This document shows positions 9,890 through 18,216 of a stretch of DNA of 64,000 bases, one piece after another. The notes under the pieces were generated by a model. That model was not told where the DNA came from, did no database searches, and worked only from the letters and a program-made list of their open reading frames with translations. Within the stretch, counting starts at the first letter, position 1. Each line of letters begins with the position of its first letter. Origin of the DNA: Vibrio sp. FE10 (GTDB lineage Bacteria > Pseudomonadota > Gammaproteobacteria > Enterobacterales > Vibrionaceae); the NCBI RefSeq assembly GCF_030297155.1, contig NZ_AP028068.1:682001-746000 (forward strand), in the 5' to 3' direction. The position numbers and the translations under genes are program-made.

Positions 9890-10684
9890 CTATAGCCCAG
9901 ACACACTGTTACGCGACAGGTAAGCAGGGTTGTAGTATTTATCCGCCAAGCTTTGTTCGCTCACTTCACTGTACTCAATCACGGTTTTCTTACTCGGTTG
10001 AATCTTATCGAGCAAGGTCATCGATACTACTGTTGGCAAGCCATCTCGCACGCCTTCAGTAAACCACGCTTGCTTGGCTAGCTTTCCTGAACGCAGATAC
10101 AGATCCGCTTTAACTGGAAATGCACGGTCTGCCGTTAACCACAGGTCAATCGATTGATAACTCGCACCCTTGGTTTTTGCGGTGAGTTTTAAGTGATGAG
10201 CATCAAGCTGTTCACCACTAGGCATCTCAACCGATTGTTCTGCAACCCACTCGCCTTGATAATCTTCACTCCAAGTCAGCGTTGAGATATCCCCAACCGA
10301 AGCTTCACCAAGCAGTTTTTGCATCGGGGTGATACGAATTGGACGGCGCGACTTCGGCATCAGTAGCCAATAATTATCTTCAATCATCAACATCTTTTGA
10401 CCTGCTTCAACAGCCGATTTGAACACCACTAGCGACTCTCGGTTTGGTCTTGTATAGACGTTGTATTCTCGGGTTTTATCGAGTTGTTCGTCTTGATATA
10501 GCGCGACTAAAGAGACCACCTTGGACGCTTGTGCACTGTTCAAGCGGTAGCTATCGGCCTTGGCAATCATCTCTGTAACTTGCTGTGAATCGACTGCCCA
10601 GCTTGGTGTCGAGACTAGAGCCAAAGCTAAAACAGAGCCCAACGCGAAAGCCAAGGTATTGAATGAACGAGTTAATTTACACAT
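9890..10684 (-). CDS. LolA-like periplasmic carrier protein (outer membrane lipoprotein-sorting family)
   Basis: A 264-residue exported protein with a clear signal peptide (MCKLTRSFNTLAFALGSVLALALVSTPSWA). The mature part reads like the 'outer membrane lipoprotein-sorting' family: MIAKADSYR at its start, then YNVYTRPNRESLVVFKS, EDNYWLLMPKSRRPIRI and an antiparallel-sheet pattern ending VIEYSEV. These proteins have the LolA/LolB fold and carry lipids or lipoproteins across the periplasm. The gene overlaps the permease gene by 8 bases. It is distinct from housekeeping lolA, which does not sit in such an operon. The cargo is unknown. Confidence 0.78.
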   Translation of the reverse strand: MCKLTRSFNTLAFALGSVLALALVSTPSWAVDSQQVTEMIAKADSYRLNSAQASKVVSLVALYQDEQLDKTREYNVYTRPNRESLVVFKSAVEAGQKMLMIEDNYWLLMPKSRRPIRITPMQKLLGEASVGDISTLTWSEDYQGEWVAEQSVEMPSGEQLDAHHLKLTAKTKGASYQSIDLWLTADRAFPVKADLYLRSGKLAKQAWFTEGVRDGLPTVVSMTLLDKIQPSKKTVIEYSEVSEQSLADKYYNPAYLSRNSVSGL

Positions 10685-11966
10685 AAACCAGCGCCTCCGT
10701 GATTGGCTTATTCACGCCTTTACGAGCAGAGAAATAAGCAGCCAGCAAACATATCGTCAGCACACCGAGGGTGGCGTAACCAACCAATTCCAATGAGAAA
10801 TAAATGTTGAATGGGTAACCTTCGGTTCGACCCGGGGGTGGTGGCATTTGTATATCAACCACTAGCAATAACACCGACACTAAGCCACTCACTAGCGCCC
10901 CTATCGCACTGCCAATCACCGCCAGTAATCCCGCCTCTTTTAAAAAGCCCGCCACAATTTCAGAAGGGTAACTGCCGAGTGCCGATAAGGTGCCGATTTC
11001 ACGAGTGCGTTCCGTCACCGACATGGTCATGGTGTTGAACAGCGATACGAAAACCACCAATGCCATCACCGCGCCCATGATGCCGAAGATACGGTCGTAA
11101 AGGTCTTTAACCTTGGTGTAGAAAAAAGCACGATCTTGCCATGGGGTAATCTCTATTTCGGGAGCTTGTGGATCGCTTTGTCTATTCAGTAACACCTCAA
11201 TACGTTGCTGCAAGGTCGATGTCTTGCTGGTTTCAAAAAGAAATACCGATAAGGTGCTGACTTTATCTGATGCTAAAAGATCTTGTGCGGTGGTGATGTG
11301 CACGTACAACTGACGCTTGTCCAACTCAGGAACGCCTGTCGAGTAGATGCCCTGCACCTTAAAATCAAAGGCATTCAAAGCGCCATCACTAGTGGTCGCG
11401 AGCAGTGTTACCCAATCTCCAACCGCAACTTTAAGGTTACGAGCAAGGTCGGTTCCCAGCATCACTTGTGGTTCTTGGCTGTCGTATCTTGGTGATTTCA
11501 CATCTGAGAGAGTCTGACCACTGCGCACATCAAGGAACGGCCCTTTCATGTCGAACTCACGCTCATTCACGCCCGTTCCCATAAAAATGGTCGACTTACT
11601 GCCGTTAGACACCAAGCCGCTGAAGTAGACTCGCGGCTGCACACCACGCACATCACTGTCGCCAATGATGCTCTTGGTGAGCGCTTGAACGTTATCCAGA
11701 CCATTACTCAGCGGCATGTCTTCATCTTGTTCAAAATAGCCGGGCGTGCTCAAGGTGAGATGACCAGTATCGCGCGCGGTCGATTCTCTCAAAGATTCAT
11801 AAGTGTAAAGTCCGTAACCACCGGCACTGGTGAGTGCAAATACGGCAATGGCGATGATCAACACCGAAAGCAGGCTGCGTCGACCGTTTCTTAGTAAATT
11901 GAGCCACGCCAAACGCACCGAAGTAGGAAGTAAAAACGTGCTCATCCTTTGTGTTAACTTGCCCAT
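10677..11966 (-). CDS. FtsX/MacB-type ABC transporter permease
   Basis: An inner-membrane permease of the FtsX/MacB/LolCE type: one N-terminal membrane segment (about residues 27-50), a long periplasmic domain, and three C-terminal segments (about 290-425) including VFVSLFNTMTMSVTERTREIG, the conserved coupling region. The 429-residue length fits. The ATG at 11966 is chosen because it is preceded by AAAGGAGG with ideal spacing. It overlaps the ATPase gene by 13 bases. Such permeases do mechanotransmission, extracting substrate from the outer leaflet of the inner membrane rather than importing, which fits a LolA-like acceptor encoded next. Confidence 0.9.
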   Translation of the reverse strand: MGKLTQRMSTFLLPTSVRLAWLNLLRNGRRSLLSVLIIAIAVFALTSAGGYGLYTYESLRESTARDTGHLTLSTPGYFEQDEDMPLSNGLDNVQALTKSIIGDSDVRGVQPRVYFSGLVSNGSKSTIFMGTGVNEREFDMKGPFLDVRSGQTLSDVKSPRYDSQEPQVMLGTDLARNLKVAVGDWVTLLATTSDGALNAFDFKVQGIYSTGVPELDKRQLYVHITTAQDLLASDKVSTLSVFLFETSKTSTLQQRIEVLLNRQSDPQAPEIEITPWQDRAFFYTKVKDLYDRIFGIMGAVMALVVFVSLFNTMTMSVTERTREIGTLSALGSYPSEIVAGFLKEAGLLAVIGSAIGALVSGLVSVLLLVVDIQMPPPPGRTEGYPFNIYFSLELVGYATLGVLTICLLAAYFSARKGVNKPITEALVYV

Positions 11967-12652
11967 GAGATCGCCTCCTTTGCTGTGGCTTGTGGTGCCA
12001 GTTGGCCGTCGATAAGTTCAATTACTCGGTCACAACGCTGCGCCATTCTTGGGTCGTGCGTTGCCACAATAAAAGTCGTACCCATTTCGTGGCCAAGCTC
12101 TTTCATAATGTCGATTACCAGGTTGGCAGTGTGACTGTCTAGGCTCGCGGTCGGCTCATCGGCAATCACTAGGCTTGGGTTATGGATTAACGCTCTCGCA
12201 ATCGCGACACGTTGTTGCTGACCACCTGAAAGGTTGTCTGGTCGGTGATGAACGTAATCTCCTAGCCCAACACGCTCTAACATGTCTTGCGCTCTGGCCT
12301 GCTGTTCTTGTTTCGAACATTGGTTCAACATCAATGGGTAAGCGACATTCTCAAGCGCTGTCATCACAGGAACCAAGTTGAAGCGCTGAAATACAAAACC
12401 CAACGACTGACGACGAAAACGCGCAGCGGCGATTTGCTCTGTCGGATACGGTTGGCCATCAATGTTGATCTCACCTCGATAGTCCATATCCAACAAACCA
12501 AGAACATTCAAAAGTGTACTTTTTCCAGACCCAGACGGCCCACACAAGGCCACCATTTCACCGCGTTGGATGTGTCCATCAACCCCGTTTAATGCATCAA
12601 CACGTTGACCGCCAGTCACATACGCTTTGCCGATACCTTTAAATTCAATCAT
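11954..12652 (-). CDS. LolD/MacB-type ABC transporter ATPase
   Basis: ATPase partner of the FtsX-type permease. It shows Walker A GPSGSGKST, Q-loop region FVFQRFNLVP, signature LSGGQQQRVAIARAL, Walker B LVIADEPTASLD and the switch His in VATHD. The ATG at 12652 is preferred over an in-frame TTG at 12667 because GGAGG lies just upstream of it. The protein is about 232 residues, the normal size for LolD-class subunits. It overlaps the permease gene, forming one expression unit. Confidence 0.92.
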   Translation of the reverse strand: MIEFKGIGKAYVTGGQRVDALNGVDGHIQRGEMVALCGPSGSGKSTLLNVLGLLDMDYRGEINIDGQPYPTEQIAAARFRRQSLGFVFQRFNLVPVMTALENVAYPLMLNQCSKQEQQARAQDMLERVGLGDYVHHRPDNLSGGQQQRVAIARALIHNPSLVIADEPTASLDSHTANLVIDIMKELGHEMGTTFIVATHDPRMAQRCDRVIELIDGQLAPQATAKEAISWAS

Positions 12653-12675
12653 TCCGTTGTCCTCCAATTACCAAT

Positions 12676-12751
12676 CCATTCTTAAGCGTTCGCAGCTACT
12701 ATTTAGCTTTCGCGTCCATTATTTAGCATTCGCAACTATTACTTGGCTTTC
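12676..12751. repeat. Degenerate 20-bp tandem repeat spanning a gene end
   Basis: About 3.8 copies of a 20-base unit of the form GCRNYYAYTATTTAGCWTTC follow each other without gaps (units at 12692-12711, 12712-12731 and 12732-12751, partial at 12676-12691). The copy at 12732-12751 includes the last codons and stop of the 226-residue protein gene; the others lie in the gap before the ATPase gene. It looks like 3'-end duplication. Confidence 0.75.
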
Positions 12752-13419
12752 CCTATTAGGGCCTTCGCAGTCATAGTTTCGATACTGCCAGCATCGGCCG
12801 TTTCCATTTGTTCTAGCCACGCTTGTGCTTGCTTAAGATCTTCAGCACGAATCGATGCCTCAATCGCATAACGGTAAATCCAAGATGTCGCAGCGAAATG
12901 CTGTTGCTGGAAATCATCTTCCGCGAGTAACGAGAGGAACAGGTCATAACCACGATCGAAATGGTTAAACATGTCTGGCAAAGAAGTGTAAGTCACCGCT
13001 GCCATAGCACGAGTTAGGTAAGAATCTGGCAGCCCTTGAACACGAGGTTGCTCATGAATCGGTTGGTCTTCGTCTTTCAGCAGCACCAGTGATTTATCGA
13101 TGGTTGATAAACCCTTCTCCACATACTTCATCTTGTTCCAAGGTAAGAACGCATCACGCCCCATCAGGGTTTCTGTGCTTCCTAGATAAACCAAAGTCAG
13201 TGGCGTCGCGCCATCTTGTTGCAGCGTGTCGTTCAGGCGTTCGTAAGCCACCTCAACCAAATCTTCATTGCCTTGCGCTGCTTGATTGTAGATATCAAGA
13301 ACGTCTGAACTTGGGTTAGCTAAAGCTAACGACGGTGCAAACGAAACAAGCGCAATCAGTAATGAACGCTTAAGCAGAGAAGTGGTAGAGCTTGAATTAA
13401 ATGAGTGTGAAGTAGTCAT
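12739..13419 (-). CDS. Exported alpha-helical repeat-like protein, first gene of the transport operon
   Basis: I do not recognise this protein beyond its general form. The 226 residues begin with a Ser/Thr-rich leader and a signal peptide (LLKRSLLIALVSFAPSLALA, about residues 15-34). The rest is helical, with spacing typical of tetratricopeptide-like repeats (for example AYERLNDTLQQDG, WIYRYAIEASIRAEDLKQAQAWLEQME). It is the promoter-proximal gene of the operon, separated from the ATPase gene by a repeat tract derived from its own 3' end. A periplasmic scaffold or assembly role for the transport system is plausible but unproven. Confidence 0.7.
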   Translation of the reverse strand: MTTSHSFNSSSTTSLLKRSLLIALVSFAPSLALANPSSDVLDIYNQAAQGNEDLVEVAYERLNDTLQQDGATPLTLVYLGSTETLMGRDAFLPWNKMKYVEKGLSTIDKSLVLLKDEDQPIHEQPRVQGLPDSYLTRAMAAVTYTSLPDMFNHFDRGYDLFLSLLAEDDFQQQHFAATSWIYRYAIEASIRAEDLKQAQAWLEQMETADAGSIETMTAKALIGKAK

Positions 13420-13645
13420 GATTTCTAATCCCTTTCAAATGTTGACGTTGAAAGGTTAACTAGAATTTGTCATGCAGTTTTATCAATGCGACGAATGGTA
13501 ATTACAAGGAGTGAATTGTTTGGAGAGGGTGTGAGTGGAAAACGAAAAGCAAAGTAGCGAACTTTCTCCCATCCCAACCTGAAGCTGTTATTACGGTTTA
13601 AAATACAATAGGCTGCAGCACGAGAGGAACATATTCACCATTCAA

Positions 13646-13672
13646 AAAGAGACTCCAATGAGTCCCTTTTCT
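13646..13672 (-). terminator. Terminator of the GT-like orphan gene
   Basis: Arms AAGAGACTC and GAGTCCCTT around a CAAT loop form a hairpin. On the minus strand it is followed by a T run, with a G-U pair in the stem. It follows the stop at 13730. The remainder of 13420-13645 holds the upstream region of the transport operon and no gene I can support. Confidence 0.7.
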
Positions 13673-13729
13673 TTTTCAATTAATCTGAGATATTCGTTAG
13701 CTTTTTATAACTCTATTTTGTTCTCTTTA

Positions 13730-14893
13730 TCAAACTGGAACATGATGTTCTTCCACTTTGACTTTATGAAGATGGCTCATCTTATGATTGTTAACGAAGT
13801 CTTTTTCGTCCACAAATTTCGTTTTCGTACCATTAGTAATTGTTGCAATGGTATTCCCAAAGACGGCGTCAGTATGACGAGCATATTCACTCATCGTGGT
13901 CTTAACGCCGCGCTCAGCAAACTTTTTCTCCATCATTCGAGAATACGTAACGAATTCAGCAGGTGTAATTTTCTCGTTCAGTTTCGCGTTGCTTACAACC
14001 TCGTTCACAACATCTGTTCCCACTAACGATTCATCAAGGTTGTTTAAGATCTCCACTGCTTTCTTGGGATGTACCGTCGGTGCCCTTTCACAGGTATACA
14101 ACCCATAAAGGAACTCGACAATCATCTCAATACTTTCTTTCTCGTGTCCCCCCATCAAATAACTGCCGTTTCCTACTGAGCCTCCCTGATATTTGCTCTC
14201 GCCATTGAGGTGCTTAGCTAAGTTGCCATCGGGCTTTATTCCAACACCTATGTCGAAGAAGTAATCCCCTTTATTTAAAGCCAATAAAGAGACCATGTTC
14301 TTTGCAAAAGCTGGACTACCGTGATTGATACTCGCCTCATACAACTCAGTCATCTTCTGAGCAATTTCTGGCGTTGACATATTTTTCTTAGTTAGCAACT
14401 CATCAACGGAAACGAACTTAACATTCTCAGGAATCTCGACGCGTGAGTCGTAACATGTTCGCCCTTCAGTGCGTCTATCAACATAAATGATGTGTTTTAC
14501 CTTCGGGGTGATTTTTGCATTACTAATCACATTTAACAGACCATGTTCCTTTTCAACACTCGGAATAATATTGTCTTCGCCACTTTCGGCTTTAGTATTT
14601 ACCCAACAATAAGCAATGGTTTTGGTTGGAAGTTTAGAAAAGGTCGGTTTCGCGCACAACAAGGAACTGAATCCACGCTTTTTCTTGTCTTCTTTTAATT
14701 GAGTTAATGTTATGTCGGTATTTTCGTTGTTGCGTTCAGCAATGACTCTTTCTCGATTTTCTGCCCAACGCTGATTATCGGCTTTAGTAACTGTAAGCTC
14801 TTCCTTTCGAGCCAAACGCTGTTGATTAGCTCTCTCTTGGGGTGATTGTTGTGTTTGTTCAGTGTGGGGACTTGGTGAAGATTGATATCGCAT
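13730..14893 (-). CDS. Orphan protein with possible GT-A glycosyltransferase-like fold (effector candidate)
   Basis: The family is not recognised with certainty. The start at 14893 is chosen for its AGAGG ribosome site; a longer frame opens at 14914. Residues 1-70 are charged and Gln/Ser-rich, probably disordered. The core then shows IAYCWVN, KHIIYVDRR and, about residue 210, LNKGDYFFDIGVGIKPD. This order (F/Y-WVN strand, V-x-Y-VD strand, then G-x-Y-hhD-x-x-x-G) is what sugar-transferring toxins with DXD motifs look like, although the expected DXD reads DIG here. There is no signal peptide. The gene stands alone with its own terminator and an 8-bp repeat tract upstream. It could be an injected effector or a surface-polysaccharide enzyme; the assignment is tentative. 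Confidence 0.55.
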   Translation of the reverse strand: MRYQSSPSPHTEQTQQSPQERANQQRLARKEELTVTKADNQRWAENRERVIAERNNENTDITLTQLKEDKKKRGFSSLLCAKPTFSKLPTKTIAYCWVNTKAESGEDNIIPSVEKEHGLLNVISNAKITPKVKHIIYVDRRTEGRTCYDSRVEIPENVKFVSVDELLTKKNMSTPEIAQKMTELYEASINHGSPAFAKNMVSLLALNKGDYFFDIGVGIKPDGNLAKHLNGESKYQGGSVGNGSYLMGGHEKESIEMIVEFLYGLYTCERAPTVHPKKAVEILNNLDESLVGTDVVNEVVSNAKLNEKITPAEFVTYSRMMEKKFAERGVKTTMSEYARHTDAVFGNTIATITNGTKTKFVDEKDFVNNHKMSHLHKVKVEEHHVPV

Positions 14894-15040
14894 TAAATTG
14901 CCTCTAACCATCAAAATGTAAGCAATTGTAACAATATGACAAATCTATCAACCAAATAAAGAGTGGCGATAAAATAACCATTGATATGGATATTTTTACT
15001 AACAAAAAGCTCATCATGAAGGATTAGTATGCGTACGTAA

Positions 15041-15075
15041 GTTAGTGAGTTAGTGAGTTAGTGAGTTAGTGAGTT
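15041..15075. repeat. 8-bp simple tandem repeat (GTTAGTGA)
   Basis: Four perfect copies of GTTAGTGA plus a further GTT lie in the 340-base gap between the GT-like gene and the sodC terminator, about 150 bases upstream of the former's start. Perfect short repeats of this kind can change copy number by slippage. Nothing else was identified in 14915-15200. Confidence 0.9.
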
Positions 15076-15202
15076 CCTCATTCTTACAATGAAACAAGTA
15101 AATCAAGATTAGGTGACTTTTTAGTCTCTTCTGCTTCATCCAAACTGAAGCCGGATCCATTGATACCTATTCCGCGTCAATGAACAAGCCCCATCCCTAC
15201 CT

Positions 15203-15232
15203 ATAAAAAACGCTCCAATATAGTTGGAGCGC
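15203..15232 (-). terminator. Terminator downstream of sodC
   Basis: CGCTCCAA (15211-15218) pairs with TTGGAGCG (15224-15231); on the minus strand a TTTTTT run follows. It closes the catalase-ankyrin-sodC transcription unit. Confidence 0.88.
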
Positions 15233-15257
15233 TTTGAACGACTTTTAGAAAGGGAGA

Positions 15258-15770
15258 CTATTTAATCACGCCACATACAATGCGAGCACCACCGCCGCCA
15301 AGTTTAGTCGGATGGTCAGAATGGTTGTCACCGCCAGCATGGAGCATCAACGCTCTGCCTTTCACGTCATCTAATGTCACTCTTGGCGCCATAACTGGTT
15401 GGTCGGCTACGCCATGAGCATTAACGTAAAGCGACGGTAAATCACCAAGATGATTATCATCAGTCCAAGGGAAACCATGCGTGCCCGTTTTCTCTGGATC
15501 ATAATGTCCGCCAGCGGCTCCACCGAGTATGATTTTGCCATCTTTGGTGAGGCTGTCGCATGAACCATTGGCGTGTACATGGAAGCCATGTGTACCAGCA
15601 GGTAAACCTTTCAATTCCGGCGTAAAAACAGCCCCGTAATCACTTGAGCTTATCATTACAGTTCCGGTTGACTCACCAGTCTCAAGATCGATCATTTCAA
15701 CATTCACTACTTCAGCAAAAACAGGAGAAGAGATAAGAGCAAGTGCAGCAAGCCATGTTGTTTTATTCAT
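15258..15770 (-). CDS. sodC: Periplasmic Cu/Zn superoxide dismutase
   Basis: Converts superoxide to hydrogen peroxide and oxygen in the periplasm. The 170 residues start with a signal peptide ([19 protein letters not shown]). The copper ligands are visible in [14 protein letters not shown], the bridging and zinc region in [17 protein letters not shown] and DNHLGDLP, and the C-terminal copper His in [14 protein letters not shown]. The two disulfide cysteines (GSCD and RIVCG) are present. It lies 41 bases after the ankyrin gene and appears co-transcribed with the catalase, so its product peroxide would be removed by a neighbour acting in the same compartment. Confidence 0.96.
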   Translation of the reverse strand: MNKTTWLAALALISSPVFAEVVNVEMIDLETGESTGTVMISSSDYGAVFTPELKGLPAGTHGFHVHANGSCDSLTKDGKIILGGAAGGHYDPEKTGTHGFPWTDDNHLGDLPSLYVNAHGVADQPVMAPRVTLDDVKGRALMLHAGGDNHSDHPTKLGGGGARIVCGVIK

Positions 15771-15811
15771 TTCGTTACGTCCTTTTTATTGTTATTCGCA
15801 CACTTTGTTTA

Positions 15812-16273
15812 TTACTGAAGGGATTTCAGCACATTGGATTGACCATAGATCTCGGCAAATTCTTTCAAATTAAGTCCTGCTTTATTACGCAATTCTGGGG
15901 AGCACTCCGCTTGGTACAAATCTTTCGCAATACTGATTTCGCGTTTAATCAATGCTCCCATCAAAGCGGTGTTTCCACGTTTGTCTTGCAGGCATGCATT
16001 GGCACCCGAATCGAGTAAAAGCCCCACGGTTTCTCTGTTTCCTTGATAAGCGGCCACCATGAGTGCGGTGTAACTTTGGTTATTGCGTTGATCAACGGGG
16101 AAGCCTTGAGAAACAAATGCATCGACCACTTCATTGTTACCAATACGAGCGGCATCAAAGAACAACCCAACCAGAGATTGGTATTCCTCTTCCAGTTTGT
16201 CGTCAGCAGCCAATAAGCTGAGCGAGAAGATCAAAGAGAAAAAAACGGAGCTGAGTAAAAATACGATTTTCAT
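15812..16273 (-). CDS. Exported ankyrin-repeat protein paired with catalase
   Basis: A 153-residue protein with a signal peptide (MKIVFLLSSVFFSLIFSLSLLAADD) and about three ankyrin repeats, the clearest being SYTALMVAAYQGNRETVGLLLDSGANA and GNTALMGALIKR. The ATG follows AGGGGGA. Small ankyrin proteins encoded next to catalases are known (AnkB with KatB in Pseudomonas; Cj1386 with KatA in Campylobacter) and are needed for full catalase activity, probably by helping haem loading. The same job is likely here, with both partners exported. Confidence 0.87.
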   Translation of the reverse strand: MKIVFLLSSVFFSLIFSLSLLAADDKLEEEYQSLVGLFFDAARIGNNEVVDAFVSQGFPVDQRNNQSYTALMVAAYQGNRETVGLLLDSGANACLQDKRGNTALMGALIKREISIAKDLYQAECSPELRNKAGLNLKEFAEIYGQSNVLKSLQ

Positions 16274-16386
16274 TTATTCCCCCTAACTAACTTGATTAGA
16301 GAATGGCCTACAGGAGCCCTGATTTTCGGGCAGAAAAGAGCAGATAAATCTCCTGCAGGCCAAAACTTTACGTCTTACATTGTTGC

Positions 16387-17907
16387 TTAATTGTTCGCTT
16401 GTGAGAGTTTTTCCACTCGTGACATACTGGTGCCAGTGGCTTTAGCCAAACGCGTTCCATATTGTTTGTCTGCACGATAGAAGTAGCTCACCATCGTCGT
16501 TTTGATGTCTTTGTCCGTCACCTTATTCAAGTCACCAGCGAGGTTAGCAATCAAATCATTTTTGTCTTGTTCATTCATGCTGCGGTACTGCACACCCGCT
16601 TGATAGAAATTTCGTGGATTACTGATCGCTTTTTGTTGAACCGTGCCAACAAGCTTGGTTTCTACGGCTTTAAATTGAGCATCTTCTGCTAACTCTAGTT
16701 TTCGGCTTGGTTCATAGTTCACTGCACCATTAGTTAGCGATGCATTGTTGCTCAACCCATTTTGGTTATGGGTGCTCACTGGCGCTAACGGTCGGTTAAC
16801 GGGTAGTTGGAATAAGTTTGCTCCCAAGCGGTAAAGCTGTGTATCGGCGTACGCAAACAAACGGCCTTGTAGCAAACGGTCTTCAGACGGCTCGATACCA
16901 GGAATTAGATTCGAAGGCGAAAATGCCGACTGTTCAGTGTCTAGAAAAAAGTTTTCAGGTAGACGGTTCAACGTCATAGTGCCGACTTTTTGGTCTTTCA
17001 CATTCAGCCATACTTTGGTTGCATCCAGCCCGTTGTAGTCAAGCTTGCTCAACGCCTCCGGAGACAAGACCTTCACGTAAAGATCCCACTTAGGGTAGTT
17101 ACGTCGGCCAATTTCAGCATAAAGGTCGTTAGTAAGGTGGTTAAAATCTTTACCTTGCATCTCAGTGACTTGATCAGGGCGAAGGCTTTTAATGCCTTGC
17201 TGGCTCTTCCATTGGAACTTCACATAGTTCACGTCACCTTGCTTATTGATCCACTTATAGGCATGAACCCCGAAGCCATCCATGGTGCGATAGCTCGCAG
17301 GCGTACCTAAATTGCTGTACACCCAAGTCAACATGTTGGTCGAACCCGGCTCACTACTAAAGAAGTCGAAGAATCTGTTTGGATCCTGAACATTGGTGAC
17401 TGGAGACGGTTTTAGAGAGTGCACCATATCCGGAAACTTAATCGAATCACGAATAAAGAACACAGGCAGATTATTCCCTACCAGATCCCAGTTACCCTGT
17501 TCAGTATAAAATTTGGTGGCGAAACCACGCGGGTCGCGAAGTGTTTCTGGTGATCCTTTAGAGTGAATAACGGTCGAAAAACGAACGAAAACTGGAGTCA
17601 CCTTACCTTTATTAGTAAAAGGGTCGGAAACCGTTAAATCACTAAAATTACCAGAAGCGACGAATTCACCATGTGCGCCCGTACCACGAGCATGAACAAC
17701 ACGCTCAGGAATACGTTCTCTGGCAAAACGCTGCAATTTTTGGATCAGATGGACGTCTTGCAGTAATACACTGCCATTCTCACCTGCTGTTATGGAGTTT
17801 TGGTTATCACCTACTGGTGCACCGTTGTCTCTGGTCAGGGTTTGAGCCTGTAGAGATGTGCTGGCTAAGCCAACTGTAATTAATAAAAAGCTTTTTGACA
17901 TCTGCAT
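16387..17907 (-). CDS. Exported haem catalase
   Basis: Monofunctional haem catalase that breaks down hydrogen peroxide. The start ATG at 17907 is chosen because GGAG lies at proper spacing; it gives a signal peptide MQMSKSFLLITVGLASTSLQAQ, so the enzyme is probably periplasmic. The active-site His is in VVHARGTGAHGEF, the catalytic Asn in WDLVGNNLPVFFIRD, and the proximal haem Tyr in RLFAYADTQLYRLG. About 506 residues is normal for small-subunit catalases. It heads the catalase, ankyrin, sodC unit. No OxyR site was identified in 17935-18147, where I see no gene. Confidence 0.95.
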   Translation of the reverse strand: MQMSKSFLLITVGLASTSLQAQTLTRDNGAPVGDNQNSITAGENGSVLLQDVHLIQKLQRFARERIPERVVHARGTGAHGEFVASGNFSDLTVSDPFTNKGKVTPVFVRFSTVIHSKGSPETLRDPRGFATKFYTEQGNWDLVGNNLPVFFIRDSIKFPDMVHSLKPSPVTNVQDPNRFFDFFSSEPGSTNMLTWVYSNLGTPASYRTMDGFGVHAYKWINKQGDVNYVKFQWKSQQGIKSLRPDQVTEMQGKDFNHLTNDLYAEIGRRNYPKWDLYVKVLSPEALSKLDYNGLDATKVWLNVKDQKVGTMTLNRLPENFFLDTEQSAFSPSNLIPGIEPSEDRLLQGRLFAYADTQLYRLGANLFQLPVNRPLAPVSTHNQNGLSNNASLTNGAVNYEPSRKLELAEDAQFKAVETKLVGTVQQKAISNPRNFYQAGVQYRSMNEQDKNDLIANLAGDLNKVTDKDIKTTMVSYFYRADKQYGTRLAKATGTSMSRVEKLSQANN

Positions 17908-18147
17908 GGTTGCTCTCCAATGCGTGCTAACCATTAAACCAGTCGAGTGGTTAATGGATATTCAAAAGCTCTTTTCTGCCCACCAAGAATATAACTTCAA
18001 TGTTTACATTTGTTTAATGGGAAATAACGATAGATTCAATAGGTGAAAACGATGGAACGATGACATTTGATTAGGATGAGTGTAAACCACTGGCCAATTA
18101 TGAATTTAAAAACCCATGCTTCGCCTGTACTTCTATACAAACCAAAC

Positions 18148-18178
18148 AAAAATAGCCGCTAATCAGCGGCTATTTTTA
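18148..18178. terminator. Bidirectional terminator
   Basis: AATAGCCGCT (18151-18160) pairs with AGCGGCTATT (18165-18174), with A-rich sequence before and T-rich after. It terminates the minus-strand dehydrogenase gene (stop at 18217) and could act in both directions. Confidence 0.88.
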
Positions 18179-18216
18179 ATTATCTAAGCGAAGCTTTTAC
18201 TACTTCGTCGCTGAGA

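Noticed and set aside
15041..15075. Octamer repeats as part of a CRISPR array
   Set aside because: Units are 8 bases with no spacers and no cas genes in the window.
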